Source: Triglochin maritima (taxonomy: Eukaryota > Streptophyta > Magnoliopsida > Alismatales > Juncaginaceae). From it: a stretch of DNA of 64,000 nt. The first letter of the stretch is position 1. Every line of letters begins with the position of its first letter. Shown piece after piece: positions 10,401-21,368 of the stretch. The stretch spans positions 31,308,652 through 31,372,651 of the forward strand of contig OY821792.1 of assembly GCA_963682175.1 (NCBI GenBank), given 5' to 3'. A model generated the notes under the pieces. That model saw nothing but the letters and a program-made list of their open reading frames with translations, did not search any database and had not been told where the DNA came from. The position numbers and the translations under genes were made by a program.

Positions 10401-12460
10401 TTTTTTTCACTTGTATATATTAGTTGTAGCGCGAGTCAGCATTGAAACCAATAAAAAAATCCTTTAAAAATATTTGTGGTGGAAATCACGAGATTTCCCC
10501 CCTTCCAAACTAGCTCACATCTTGTGCATCTTCTGATGCTCGAGTACTGGTCAACTATAAATTTTTACGTCGATGCTACTGCTAATAGAAGTTTGAGCGG
10601 GACTTATTTTTTGTTATTTCTGTCAATTTCACTATATGGGGGTTTTCTAACTATCATGATTCGTTGATTTCCCCATGTTTAAATGAAAAATAATTGGTTT
10701 TATGGATTTCTCAGTTACGGATAATAATGTGAACTGTGAAAAGAAGCTAATTCCCAAACTTAAATTGTATTTTAATTATCCGCAGGGGAAGCTTCAGGTT
10801 ATCCGTTGCTTTAGTGTATTATTTACCAAGTAATAAGTTAGTTTTGCAACATATAGATCAACATCATTTGATTTTAGGTGCCCTATTACATTCTCTAGGA
10901 TACCTGATGTGATGTAAAGTCATAATACTGGATTTAAAGTGCCCACCTTACATAGGTGTTATTTCACAAGCCTGTATCCTTTGCCAGCCTTGGCTCTTGG
11001 AATATTAGGATTCCTACCACATATAGCAGCTTCTTAATGATTGACAAGTAGTCAGACTGTAGACTATTCTGTATCTGTAATTCATTGCCAATCCTTCAAT
11101 CCAGTGGATAGTTGTGGGCTTTGGAAGGTGAAACATCAACGAGCTTTGAAAGAGCTAACTCACTCTTTTTTGGTGAAAAAATAATTTGGAAATCTACCTG
11201 GCTGGTTATTTATCTTACAGAAAAGTTAGAGTTATTTTTGATGGACATGTGATGTACCATAATTGACTTCACATTCTATGCGTTTAGTAACTTGTTCTAT
11301 ATTAATATTACCACATATACGGATTTGATATATCTTTGTCTTTTATTGCTTTTATTATGAGCAGTCTGTAGTTCCAAACCAGGTCCACCTTTGGTAACCC
11401 TTTTGCATGTATCGTGCTGTCTTATGTTCTGTGGAGAAATTGTGGCAAAAATATTTGTATTGTAATTTTTCTTCCCTTTGGAAAGATGTTCTTTGTGAAC
11501 TTAAGCATATCTCATTCTACAGGTTCTCAGTGCTTCTGAGAGATTGAAAAACAAAGGAATGAGAACTAATGGTGTCAGTGTTCTAGCCAAAGCAACACCT
11601 CAGTCATCATCATTACAGGCTAACTACCTCGGTCGTGCCACTGCTACACATGATGTTCCTAAGACGCATCAATCTGGAAATTTGCAAGTTCTCAACAGAG
11701 ATAAAAATCAAGGTTCAATTAACAGTAGTAAACTTGTCAGTCCAGTTAGTGTTGCTCCAGTTTCTGTCATCCCCAATACGAAGGGCAAAACAGATTGCCG
11801 ATCTACAACCCTGTCAATGAACCAGGGCTCTTTCGTTGATAAAAGACCCCTCTCTCGAAATCGCAGTAGTTTCTTCAATGACATCAGGAATGGTCCATCT
11901 TCAAACAATGTGACTGCTAGTCAAGCCGTTATTTCCACTTCAACATCTAACAAGTTGGATGAGCAGAAAGCAGTGTCAGGTGTTTCTCTTGTCCCGGAAA
12001 TGGACCCTTCTTCCTCAGACCCCAATTGCAGCAATGCACTTGCAAACAGTGGTAATAGTGTGACTGAAACTTCCATTGGAGAGGAAATGGTGCCTTCTTT
12101 GTTGAACCCCAATTGCAGCAATGCACTTGCAAACTGTGATAATGGTGTGAACGAAAACCTTAATTCCTTTGGAGAGCATGAGAAGCTCTCAACTGGAGGA
12201 GGAAAAGACTACACCTTTCCAGATGCAGTCGTTGATCCAGATGAGGAAGAGGCAAGGTTTCTAGAATCACTTGGATGGCAGGGAAATTTAAGCGAAGAAG
12301 CTCTCACACGTGAGGAAATTGATGCTTTTGTCAAAAAGGTAACTTCTCGTCACACAACTTGTGTACTAACACTACTAGTGTTCGGATATATAAATTAACT
12401 GATGATGTTTTTGCAAATTTTCAGTATAACGGGAAGTTAAAGGGCATCCTCTCGGCTTAG
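7462..12460 (+). CDS. Vasculin (GPBP1)-like nuclear protein, five exons, 611 aa
   Basis: Exons by eye: 7462-7564, 7731-8521, 8606-8695, 11523-12338 and 12425-12460. All introns are GT-AG, phases agree, and the total is 1836 nt with a TAG stop. The start is MDKGEPALVPQWYRAAG in good context (AAT before ATG, G after). The protein is Ser/Asn-rich and mostly low complexity. Three islands look conserved: the N-terminal VPQWYRAAG block, FPSLGAEDKEG encoded near 8220-8250, and the C-terminal EEARFLESLGWQGN...LTREEIDAF block near 12240-12330. This order (xPxW, FPSL, LLxxxGW plus LTxxE) is what I recall of metazoan vasculin, a GC-rich-promoter-binding protein, so a nuclear transcription-related role is inferred. 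Plant homologues are usually annotated as unknown. Exon 2 carries a perfect 33-nt in-frame duplication and exon 4 an imperfect ~87-nt one. Intron 3 (2.8 kb) holds a hAT element. Gene structure is well supported; function is not. Confidence 0.75.
7928..7993 (+). repeat. Perfect 33-bp in-frame tandem duplication in exon 2
   Basis: Two identical 33-nt copies (7928-7960 and 7961-7993) each encode YRDKGQEKNSG. The perfect identity suggests a recent duplication that may vary between alleles. Confidence 0.95.
9453..9516 (+). other. tRNA-like (Pol III box A/B-like) segment inside the hAT element
   Basis: GTAGTGGTTAGTCAT resembles a D-arm/box A and GGGGTTTGATTCCCC resembles a T-arm/box B stem-loop, about 30 nt apart. 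A full cloverleaf with an acceptor stem is not evident, so this is a tRNA relic or a SINE-like module rather than a working tRNA gene. Confidence 0.4.
9559..9634 (-). other. Second tRNA-like segment, opposite strand
   Basis: On the minus strand TTAGTGGTAAACCGCTG resembles box A, and CCCATGTTCGAACAGC downstream resembles the T-loop/box B. It faces the plus-strand tRNA-like segment about 40 bp away in the same element. Confidence 0.4.
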
Positions 12461-13795
12461 GCCATCTTGGGTTGCAACAACAAAATTGCCACTACCAGAA
12501 GGCACTGCTGCAAGCAGAGGAGGGATCTGAACAATGCAAGTCGAGATTTTGAGCAAGTGCTGAGAGTTATGGGAATCCAGCAAATTTTTTAGGGGGTCTG
12601 TTTCCCTCTTGCCGATCCCAAATGAAAATGAATTGTCTTCGATATTCAGGTCTGCAAGCACAAAGTTTTCACCCATCCATATTACTGCCTGATTGGGGAA
12701 GTTTTAGTTTGTTTTTTTGTTATATTTTTGAGTTCCTATTTTTTGCTTCTTTTTGTTGCCACCAAAAGAAAACATATGAAATTCTCCATTGATAGGGAAA
12801 AAAAAGAAATGTTTGTTTTTCTAATCTAGTTTTTTCTACATTGTGGTGGTTGTTAAGTCTCTACTATCTCTCTTTAGATCTTTTGAACGTGTGAATTGTG
12901 ATTGCAATGCTTTCCCCCCATACTTGCTCCCTTCTCATTTTTTATGCACGATGGTGTTCTACTCGGTTTTGTGCTCTTTCCCTGGTTCTTAGGGACTAGT
13001 CGGATATTTTTGGCAAAACTAAGAAGTTATAGAATAACACCATTTGTGTCATTTTTATCTTATTCTTCCACCACAGGTTGTTGCTTTCTTGTGTGATGTA
13101 GCCGTGTAGGCACTCAATAGTTCAGCATAAAATGATAAACGAAATGTTTTTTTTCCAGCTTCCTGCGTCAAACATTTAAACCTGCCAATTCTGTTGTTTT
13201 CATGTACTATAGATAGTTTTGTAGTCGTGTTAGGATTTTGTGTTATCATATTTAGCACAATTTGAAGTAGATTTATCATGTATAGATTAAAAATAGTTAA
13301 GTGATATGTTATATTTTTCTTTATTCTTTCTTAATAACATATTAATTGATATTATAAAGTAAAAAATAATTGACTATCTAATAAAACATGTTATTCGTGT
13401 AAAGAAACAATATATTGTGTAATCGTATCGTGTTCGTGTCAAATTGCGTACAAATTATTTTGTGTTTATATTTTCACAAATCAACATGATAAAACATTTA
13501 AACCATACAAAAATTTGTGTAACGTCGTGTTTAAATCGTGTCACCATGTCGTGTTGGTGTAGTATAATTGTGTCGGGCAAACTATCTTAAAGTCCCAAAC
13601 ATTAACCCCTCTCGGAGGCGAGAGGGTGATGGTCACCCTCCCCTTCTCCTCCCCTTTCTTTCTCTCCCCACATCTTTCATCTCATCGTTCTCCTTTCTCA
13701 TGGCATACCACTTTCTCTTTCCTCTTGTTTCAACGATCCATCTACAAACTGCATCTCATCCCATCACCTCCCACTTTGGTTTCACCACTCTCTCC
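12461..13795. other. 3' UTR of the vasculin-like gene, then degenerate repeat sequence
   Basis: The first several hundred bases are T-rich and fit a 3' UTR. Around 13395-13580 there are degraded CGTGTTCGTGTCAAATTG motifs like those of the hAT elements at 4460 and 9060, suggesting an old relic, but I could not define its ends. No gene is seen. Confidence 0.35.
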
Positions 13796-14072
13796 ACGGG
13801 AGAGCACAAACCGGTCTGGTCCGGGTCGGTCCAGACTGGATTCGTAGTTGGTTCGGATTCCGGTCCAAAGCGGATTCGATCAGTTCGGTCTTCGATCAAG
13901 TCCCTGGCGATGGACCGGGTTCCGGTCTTGTTCAAGTCTGGATCCATTCCCAAATTTTCAATACAAACAAATCCCGTTTTTGACCGGACCAGACATGACC
14001 GATCAGTTCAGTCCGATCTTCGGTCCAGTTGTGACCGTTCTGATCTGGGTTTGGACCGATGCACACCCCTGA
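13796..14072. mobile_element. Probable hAT-type MITE (GGTCCGG family)
   Basis: The left end (ACGGGAGAGCACA) and right end (TGCACACCCCTGA) are imperfect inverted repeats similar to the termini of the 5024-5229 and 60966-62334 elements. The interior carries GGTCCGG/CCGGTCC-type motifs. No clear target duplication was found. Confidence 0.45.
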
Positions 14073-15282
14073 TACCGTCACCCTCTCCACCTCCCACTCC
14101 TTCCAACCTTCGTAGACTACTCGATCCTCGCTTGACCTATTCGCTTGCCCTTAAGATGTGACGAAAGGATGTTTTTGGTGGGTTTTGTAGATGTGGAGAC
14201 CCAGCGTATCTATCTTTTATTAGCCTATTATTGGAAGATGGTGGACGCGTAGAGGCTCGAGTGGTGGGTCGTTGTGCCTTTGGTCGATTGATTGGTGGCA
14301 AGTGCACATGGTTTTGTTTTTGTAAATTTCCTTTCAGTTTATTGTCATTAGTTAGTAAACGTCTTTGCTTTCATTCGTGATGGTGGCACTCCACAATTGA
14401 CATCTAGTTATTACGGGAAGGCTCCAACCAACTAGAGACTCGCTCGACTATGCCATCTCGATGCCCTCTTTGACCACCAAAAGAACATGTGGGTTCAATT
14501 CATATGCTCTTCAACACTTCAATATAGCTCACTATACCCATTTTTGCCTTAACGAGGAATAACTCCTAGATGACACAAACAAAATATATTCTCAAGATTT
14601 TTAGTGTACACGACTTATGGATGCTTGATCTCTTAGAATATTTTGACTTTTGCCTGACATTATCATCATTCAGTCTCTATTTCACCAGCACTACTTCTTG
14701 TTAGCTTTGTGTATTCGATTGCTTCGGTGCATAACCCAACGTGTATGACAATCATACACTTCGTTTTGTGTTTTTATTTTTGCTCTTCTCCAAATCCCCT
14801 ATTGTATCACAAGACCTTTTAACATTTCTCATTTATTGCAATCTCTTAATATATGTATAGAATAAAATGAATTCAGTCATTCGAGAAAAAAAGTTCAGCA
14901 TAAAATGCATTACTAATGTAGAAGTGTGAAAGAGTAGAGCATCCTCTTCTTACTTCCATAACAATAATAGTGACTAAACCTTGAAAGTTTAAGCGATTTT
15001 GGTGGATGTTCTCGTCAACTAAAGATTTAAGTTTGGTCCTTTTTTACGTTGACAAACTTAGATGTTATTTTAGTCGGGATCCACCTATCAAACTTACTTC
15101 ATGGGTTTTTTGTATACTTGCAAAATGCACATGCTTCAGATTCAGATCACTTACAAACATTTCAAACTACATCATGGGCTCTTCTATATGTTCTACTTTT
15201 GTTGTTTGATAAAAATGTAGCCTTTTGGTTTGGAAACCAGTGCCTCGTGAATGAGTGTAATCAGTTCATTTTAATGAAACAT
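14073..15282. other. Intergenic, nothing recognised
   Basis: About 1.2 kb without a supported gene, repeat array or element end. Only short, non-conserved reading frames are present. Confidence 0.5.
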
Positions 15283-15561
15283 CAATAAAAATAGTGCATT
15301 TTTTTACTGAATTGTTAAACATCGTCCCAAAATTACTTAAATCGCCCCTTGAAATTACCAAATTGCCCTTCATCCTATTTTTGCTTATATATCTCACAAT
15401 TTCACTCTTTTTTCAAAACTTTCTCTTCCTATACCTACTACAGAAGATTAGGAATATCTCGGAGGCCAGGCAAGCAGCCAGCAGTTCCCCCGGTGTACCC
15501 GTATACGGTAACCTTACGTTATTTATTTGTTTTCAAAAAAAAATAAAAAAATAAAAAAAGT

Positions 15562-15755
15562 GGTCGGCGTCCGAGGGAGACGCCCCCCGCATGGGGTGGG
15601 CGTCTCCCTCGGACGCCGACCCGTAGCGGGAGACGTCTGGGGATGACGTCTTCCCGATGGAGGAGACGTCTTCGGCAGACGTCTCCCCCAAAGAGGAGGC
15701 GTCTCCGACAGACGCCTCCACCATACGGGAGGCGTCTCTCGCAGACGCCTCCACA
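15562..15755. repeat. Left subterminal AGACGCC/GGCGTCT palindrome array
   Basis: Repeated inverted units such as GGCGTCTCC...GGAGACGCC and GACGTC form several nested hairpins. A matching array sits at the opposite end of the element. A role as transposase-binding sites is inferred from the symmetrical placement only. Confidence 0.8.
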
Positions 15756-16041
15756 ATTTTTTTTTAAATTATTAAATCTGATAATTACTTTAATAAATTG
15801 TGATAAATCTGAAAATTTAATTTAACAAATTCTTATTAAGTTTAACATTTGTGATATTTAGTTTTAACAATTTTTGATTTAGTTTAATAATTGTTTTAAT
15901 TTAGTTTACCAAAATTTGATTTAGTTTAACAATTGTGATAATTTAGTTTAACAAATTTTGATTTAGTTTAACAATTGTGATAAATATGATAATTTAGTTT
16001 AACAAATTTAACAAATTTGTAATTAAAATTTCAATTAATAG

Positions 16042-18098
16042 TCATCGGGTCACAGTGGAGGGAAAGGCAAGTCGATACCATTATACGCCTTCCGTTCTTT
16101 AGAGGATGATTCAACACCGCGTCATCCACGTAGACGGGGGATATCTGCTTCGGTCAGGAGGGAGAGAGAGGCATTACGTCGTCGTGAGGAGGATGATGAT
16201 TCCTTCGATGATGAGCATGTGGACAGTCCCGACGACGGGAGCGACGATGATGACCCGTATGAGTTAGAGCGCCCGGAGGTGGAGAGGCAGGGGGAGTAAT
16301 AGCAGAGGACGTGGTCGAACGGGTAGTTCTACTTCCGCCGGATGGATGGTGCGGAAGGGTAGGGGTGGGAGGTTTACGACCGCGGATTCGAGCTCGTGCA
16401 CTGTAGATCCCCGCGCTCAGAAGAAGAAGAGAGTCCAGGACGATTCTTGGATCGTGAGCAGTATGACGCCTGGTGGTCCTTTAGATGGGAGCGTCATTCC
16501 TAGTTTCTGGGGTCACATCGCTAGACGGATCTGGGACGGAGAGGATCGGAAGGTTCTGAAGTGCCATAATCGGCACATAGCCTGTACAGCACTACAGGGT
16601 TGGCGGTCTACACTGAGTGCTGATATCAGAGAGGAGATTAGTGCCACACATTTGGCGCACTTACCGTACAACATGTTCCCTTATCTCGACATGCCTTTGA
16701 TTTCTGCGTGTGTGGAGCGGTGGCAGCCTGACACCAACACTTTCCACATGCCTTTCGGAGAGATGACGATCATGCTTCACGATGTTTTCCAGATCCTGCG
16801 CATTCCTGTGGATGGTCGTCTGGTTAGTGCTCAGGGGTCAACGTCTGAGCTGAGATGTTATGTGGCAGAGTTGCTTGGTGTCACACCTGATGGTCTGGCG
16901 AGAGATACAGCTTTATGGAGTGGTGGTGGTGTTGGCATCGACTCCCTTGAGGACCTATGCAGACGGGCACGACCTCCGCGGGCCGATGATACACAGTTGA
17001 TGGTGTACCTATTCTTGATGCTCGGAGCCGTCTTGTTTGTCGACAAGAGTGGTTGCCGGATCAGACCACGCGATCTACTGGAGGCTAGGCACTCGGACAC
17101 CGTTCGTGAGTACTCGTGGGTGTCAGTGACGTTGGCATACTTGTACCGTCAGCTTGGGATAGCTAGCCGTGCGGATTGTTCTGGGATTGCAGGTTGTCTT
17201 ACGCTGCTGCAGGCGTGGATATACGAGTACTTTCCCGCATTCCGCCCGCATCGTGAGCGGAAGATTATCGACGAGGGTCATCCACGTTCGGGTATGTGGG
17301 CCGTCCGGAGCGAGGACAAGAGCGATGGACGATTGCGTTCCATCTGCGCACGGCTAGATCAGATGACTGCATCAGAGGTATCAAACTTTACACCATTTAC
17401 ATTTATTTATTTAATTTTAAGATGTATTATTATTAATGTGTTAAAGTTTAGGTGGAGTGGTTACCCTATGGTCCTGACCCAGCATCGGATGTCCCGAGGA
17501 CTTTATTGATGGGCCTTATTCGTTATCGGGATATCATAGAGCCTTATATGCCCGATCGGGTCTTGCGTCAGTTAGGATATGTTCAGGTGATCCCGGTTGA
17601 CATCCCGACACCAGAGCATGCGGTGCGGTCTGCGACAGCAGCGACGTACGACGTCAGGTTCCCCGCTTCTACAGCGGAATCGACTTGGCGGACATTTCCG
17701 AGATCATGCCGACTGTTCCTTGGCGACTTCAGACGTAGTCGTGACCCTTCCAAGTGTGATGCACGTTATCTTGATTGGTTCGGTAGTTACTCACATCCTA
17801 TCATCGTCTGTGGTGCCTCCCGGAGAGCAGATCGACCACCAGATAGGACGTGTGGCGATCTGGTAATTTTTTCATTTTATCTATATTTATTTGTACCGTA
17901 TATTTTGTTAATGTACGCTAATGTTATTGTTATGTGCAGTGGATGGGTAAGATGATACGGGCTGTAGAGCCATTCTTGCAGAGGAGAAGTGAGCTGCCAG
18001 ACGATGACATGAGAGCTGCATGCGGAGATTTGGATGAGATCATACACTCGTGGCATACTCAGTTAGGCATCTCCGACCATGATTCGGATGATGAGTAG
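16042..18098 (+). pseudogene. Plant mobile domain (PMD, MAIN/MAIL-type) pseudogene in the MULE
   Basis: An acidic segment (16042-16299, rich in DDE and RRR) runs to a TAA. The main segment (16346-17377) reads as a PMD. Its hallmarks are LPYNMFPYLDMPLISACVER, then HMPFGEMTIMLHDVFQILRI, then IPVDGR. The exon ends at 17377 and continues from 17452 (VEWLPYGPDP) to 17862, with a last exon at 17940-18098 ending DHDSDDE. The frame is broken at a GGGGG run (16291-16294) and at least twice between about 17640 and 17830, so it cannot encode one intact protein. The PMD family includes Arabidopsis MAIN and MAIL1, which act in silencing and genome stability, and is also carried by transposons. No first exon with an ATG was found. 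Confidence 0.75.
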
Positions 18099-18386
18099 GC
18101 TGATCTGTTGTACCGTACTCTTAGTATTTGCATTTATATTTGTTTATCTGTCGTACGCTTATTATTTGTATTTGTGTTTGTGTTTGCTAACATATCGTAC
18201 GCTTATTATTTGTATTTGTGTTTGCTTATTTGTCATACGCTTATTATTTTTATTTGTGTTTGCTAACGTATCGTACTATTATATATAATGCAAATAAAGC
18301 AAACATATCAAAACATATTACATAATAAAGCAACACTATATAATGTACAAACATATCAAAACATATTACATAATTGTACAAACATA

Positions 18387-19285
18387 TCAAAACATATTAC
18401 ATAATTGTTGCCAAGATGCTATCCTATTTTGGTACTCCAGCTCCCATCCAATAACACTCTCATCTCGTACTTGAAACCACAGAGTCGCTATAGGAGGTAC
18501 GGGGAATCCCTCATTCAAATCCAAACGAATGTAATGAGCGTAACTCCCTAAATGAGCAATAATCAACTCTCTGCACGGTCTCGTCACGGTAGGTGGACTC
18601 TCCCAAGGTAGAACTGTAAGACATGGGTACAACGAACCATCATTTCCGAGAAAGAAGAACATAACTGCACACTTGTAAAAATTTGCAATGGGAAACAAGT
18701 CCGTCCACGTCTCCATGTAGTGATTCTCGCCACAAGGTCCCCCGCCCCAATTAATCCGGTGACGAGTCTGCTCCACACCGTCGTAGTATACGTGCTCATA
18801 AAAAGATGGGTTCGCAGCTATCTCATTTGAAATGGAACGACGGGCGAGTTGCCAATTGTCTTCACCACCGTGGAAAACATCGGCGACACATCGAAATCCA
18901 CAATTTCCATCAGCACGTACATCATTCCACTGGTGTAGGAATGACATAATGATTCCTGGAATCCTATCCGCATATGGGAAGTCATCTACGTCAGCCCGCC
19001 CAGTCACTACAATATCAACAAAAAATACAGTTACATATAATAACAAAATTATAATAACAATAAATATAGGGATGGTATACCTGATCCTCCCCTCACAGAC
19101 GAAGAACCAGAAGATCGACCACGACCTTTGCTTCCACTACCGGAAGAACGACCACGACCTCTACTCCCACTACCTGAAGATCGACCACTACCTCGCTCTG
19201 CATACTCAAACGCACTAGGGTCCCGTCGTGTCGACTTTCCCCTTGGTCGACCTCGTAGCTTTGTTTTTTCTGCAGGCTCTCTCAA
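18387..19285 (-). CDS. OTU-type cysteine protease domain of the MULE
   Basis: Two exons: about 19285-19081 and 19006-18387, with a GT-AG intron and agreeing phase. The first exon encodes a basic Gly/Ser/Arg-rich linker (KLRGRPRGKSTRRDPSAFEY followed by GSGSRGRGRSS repeats). The second is an OTU fold with the catalytic Asp-Cys block DVRADGNCGFRCVADV and a distal His in GSYAHYIRLDL, so the catalytic residues look intact. In related plant elements, as I recall, this domain follows the SWIM motif of the transposase in one polypeptide. Here the transposase frame ends at 19282 and the linker continues in another frame across the same bases, so either a frameshift or a separate product is implied. 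No good ATG starts the linker. OTU domains remove ubiquitin; the substrate here is unknown. Confidence 0.7.
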
Positions 19286-21063
19286 ATTCGCATGTGTAGC
19301 TGCTCGAATAAAACCCGAGAGGCAGATCGAATTACGGTGGGGTCACTTCCTGCAATCTCATCAACCAGGCTACGAAAATGTTCGGCGTCTTGAGCTGCCT
19401 CAGACACAAACTCTGCGTTCCCGGCTCCTTCCCCAATGACAAGTGTCCTCCAGAACGAATGAATCTGCTCTAAGTAAATTCCGTTGTCTGATTCAAGACA
19501 TCTGCGGATGGTACATGCGCAAGGTATCCCATGAGAAGTCAGAAAAGCGCACTCACAACGATATTCAACTTCATCATCTAACTGTTGCATTCTTTTCACC
19601 TCCTGACTCAGCAATTGCAAGCAGTGATGCGAAACTCGACCATTTATGTGACGATATAGAGCATGTCCGAAATTAGTCAAATTTCGCCGTCTCGAGTCTT
19701 CAAGAAAGTTTCGAATATTCGTCAGCTGCATTTCAATAGCCGCGTTGACGTGCTCGAAAAGAGTGTCCAGAGCTGCAGTCGATGTAGAAATCCACTCTTT
19801 TAGAGCCGAATGAGCACTTTCGACCCTACAATTCGTGGTATTCCCAAAATGAAGGACTTTGTTCGTCCAATTCAGCACAAACTTTTCTTTATGCACCAAC
19901 CACGTGGTGTTCAGATACTCCGTGATAGCCGGCCACGATCTATACAAATCTTTCAGAGCATACACAACTCTATCATACTCGGCTTCTGAAGTAGAAAGCA
20001 TGATTTTCCTCCATCTTCCACGCCTCAAAGTCTCTGCCATCTGCTTATTTTTTCCGAATACGTGGTATGCGTAGTTCAATACGTCTTTGTTGATGTGCCA
20101 TGTGCAGAGTAAATGAGCAGAGTCAGGAAATACCTCTCTCACTGGTCGCATAAGGCCTAACTCCTGGTCTGTTATTATTGCAGTCGGGCTGACAGTCCCC
20201 AATAACAGATCTCGCAACTTCTCCATCACCCACAGATAACTGGAGTAAGTTTCATCCATCAAAATCGCATATCCAATAAGGAAATTCATGTTTGTTGGTG
20301 TGACCCCAATCATTTCGAACAAAGGCATCTTATACTTGTTCGTCTTGAAAGTCGAATCCATGCAGATAACGAAAGGATATGTCCGCAACAACTGGACTGA
20401 CGTCGGATGTGCCAAAAAAGCGTGAGTGACGACATCAGTTTCTCGATCCGCCATAATCCAATGTAAGTACTCACACTGCACTGCTTGATAGAGAAACTGC
20501 TGGACGGGATTCCGGTCTTCAGATTTTGTCCTCCTCATGTAATCTCTGAAATTATAAATATGCCTTTGATTTGGATTGTCCTCCGGGAATTTTTCTTTTA
20601 CTGCCTTCAAGATGTTCCGTGGTTTTGCTTGCGCCTCAGTCATATCACGAACAATCTTCTTCGCCCCAGAACTTAGACCACTAATTTGACGATGACCCTC
20701 TGGATAAACTATCAGTCTGTGGTTGTGATGTCCGTGAGCACTATTAAAAACCACAACCCATCCATCACGATCTCGTCGCTCCACCACTTTTATTAAGAAA
20801 CGACAACCACAACCCTTTCTTTTGGTGTTTCTTCGAAGTGCAGTATCCATATCCCGAGACTCCATTTGATTTCGCCGGTCGCATCTCAAATAACAATCCA
20901 TCCGACTATCTGATCTTGTTTTGTACGACGACACGACCAAAAAAAACCCAGCTCCGATAGTTACTTGTTTGGCCCATTTACATGCTTCATCGATTGTTTC
21001 AAAGATTTGTGTAGTTTGAAATAACTCACTGTAATCCACTCCATCACCACCGAAATCTTCCAA
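19282..21063 (-). CDS. MULE transposase, FAR1/FHY3-related, 593 aa
   Basis: A single uninterrupted frame. Residues about 20-118 form a FAR1-type zinc-binding DNA-binding region, with Cys near 57, 61, 85 and 87 and an HGHHNH cluster near 110-115. The MULE transposase core follows, with a DDE triad: Asp in CMDSTFKTN (about 236), Asp in ITDQELGL (about 299) and Glu in RVESAHSALKEW (about 415). A SWIM-like zinc motif CECAFLTSHGIPCAC lies near 503-517. The protein would bind element ends and catalyse excision and insertion in the nucleus. The frame ends shortly after the SWIM region, where the OTU linker begins in another frame. Arabidopsis FHY3/FAR1 are domesticated relatives, but the position inside inverted repeats marks this copy as a transposon gene. 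The triad and long open frame suggest it was active recently. Confidence 0.85.
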   Translation of the reverse strand: MEDFGGDGVDYSELFQTTQIFETIDEACKWAKQVTIGAGFFLVVSSYKTRSDSRMDCYLRCDRRNQMESRDMDTALRRNTKRKGCGCRFLIKVVERRDRDGWVVVFNSAHGHHNHRLIVYPEGHRQISGLSSGAKKIVRDMTEAQAKPRNILKAVKEKFPEDNPNQRHIYNFRDYMRRTKSEDRNPVQQFLYQAVQCEYLHWIMADRETDVVTHAFLAHPTSVQLLRTYPFVICMDSTFKTNKYKMPLFEMIGVTPTNMNFLIGYAILMDETYSSYLWVMEKLRDLLLGTVSPTAIITDQELGLMRPVREVFPDSAHLLCTWHINKDVLNYAYHVFGKNKQMAETLRRGRWRKIMLSTSEAEYDRVVYALKDLYRSWPAITEYLNTTWLVHKEKFVLNWTNKVLHFGNTTNCRVESAHSALKEWISTSTAALDTLFEHVNAAIEMQLTNIRNFLEDSRRRNLTNFGHALYRHINGRVSHHCLQLLSQEVKRMQQLDDEVEYRCECAFLTSHGIPCACTIRRCLESDNGIYLEQIHSFWRTLVIGEGAGNAEFVSEAAQDAEHFRSLVDEIAGSDPTVIRSASRVLFEQLHMRI

Positions 21064-21112
21064 CGGAACCTACAAAAATAAAATCGAAATTAAAAAAATC
21101 AAAAAAAAAATC

Positions 21113-21368
21113 GGGCGTCTGTATTAAACGCCTACCCCATGGGGGGGGGGGGGGTCTGAGTTAAACGCCCTACCCAAGGGTGAGGCGTCTGCGTAGGACG
21201 CCTGACCGAAGGGAAGGGCGTCTACTACAGACGCCTTGCCCAAGGGGAGGACGTCTACATAAGACGCATCTCCCATTGCGTAGGCGTCTGCGTTAGACGC
21301 CTAGGCCAAGGGGAGGACGTCCTACGCAGACGCCCTCACCTTGGGGGAGGCGTCTAATGCAGACGCTC
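21113..21368. repeat. Right subterminal AGACGCC/GGCGTCT palindrome array
   Basis: Alternating GGCGTCT and AGACGCC units about 20-25 bp apart, with a run of G at about 21139-21151. It mirrors the array at 15562-15755 and lies about 150 bp inside the right inverted repeat. Confidence 0.8.

Noticed and set aside
13568..14161. 197-codon plus-strand frame
   Set aside because: It spans a pyrimidine-rich stretch and the GGTCCGG MITE; no domain is recognisable.
19494..19560. Missing His in the transposase SWIM motif (CAC instead of CxH)
   Set aside because: I recall HGLPCAC-type motifs as common in this MULE subgroup, so I do not treat it as a defect.
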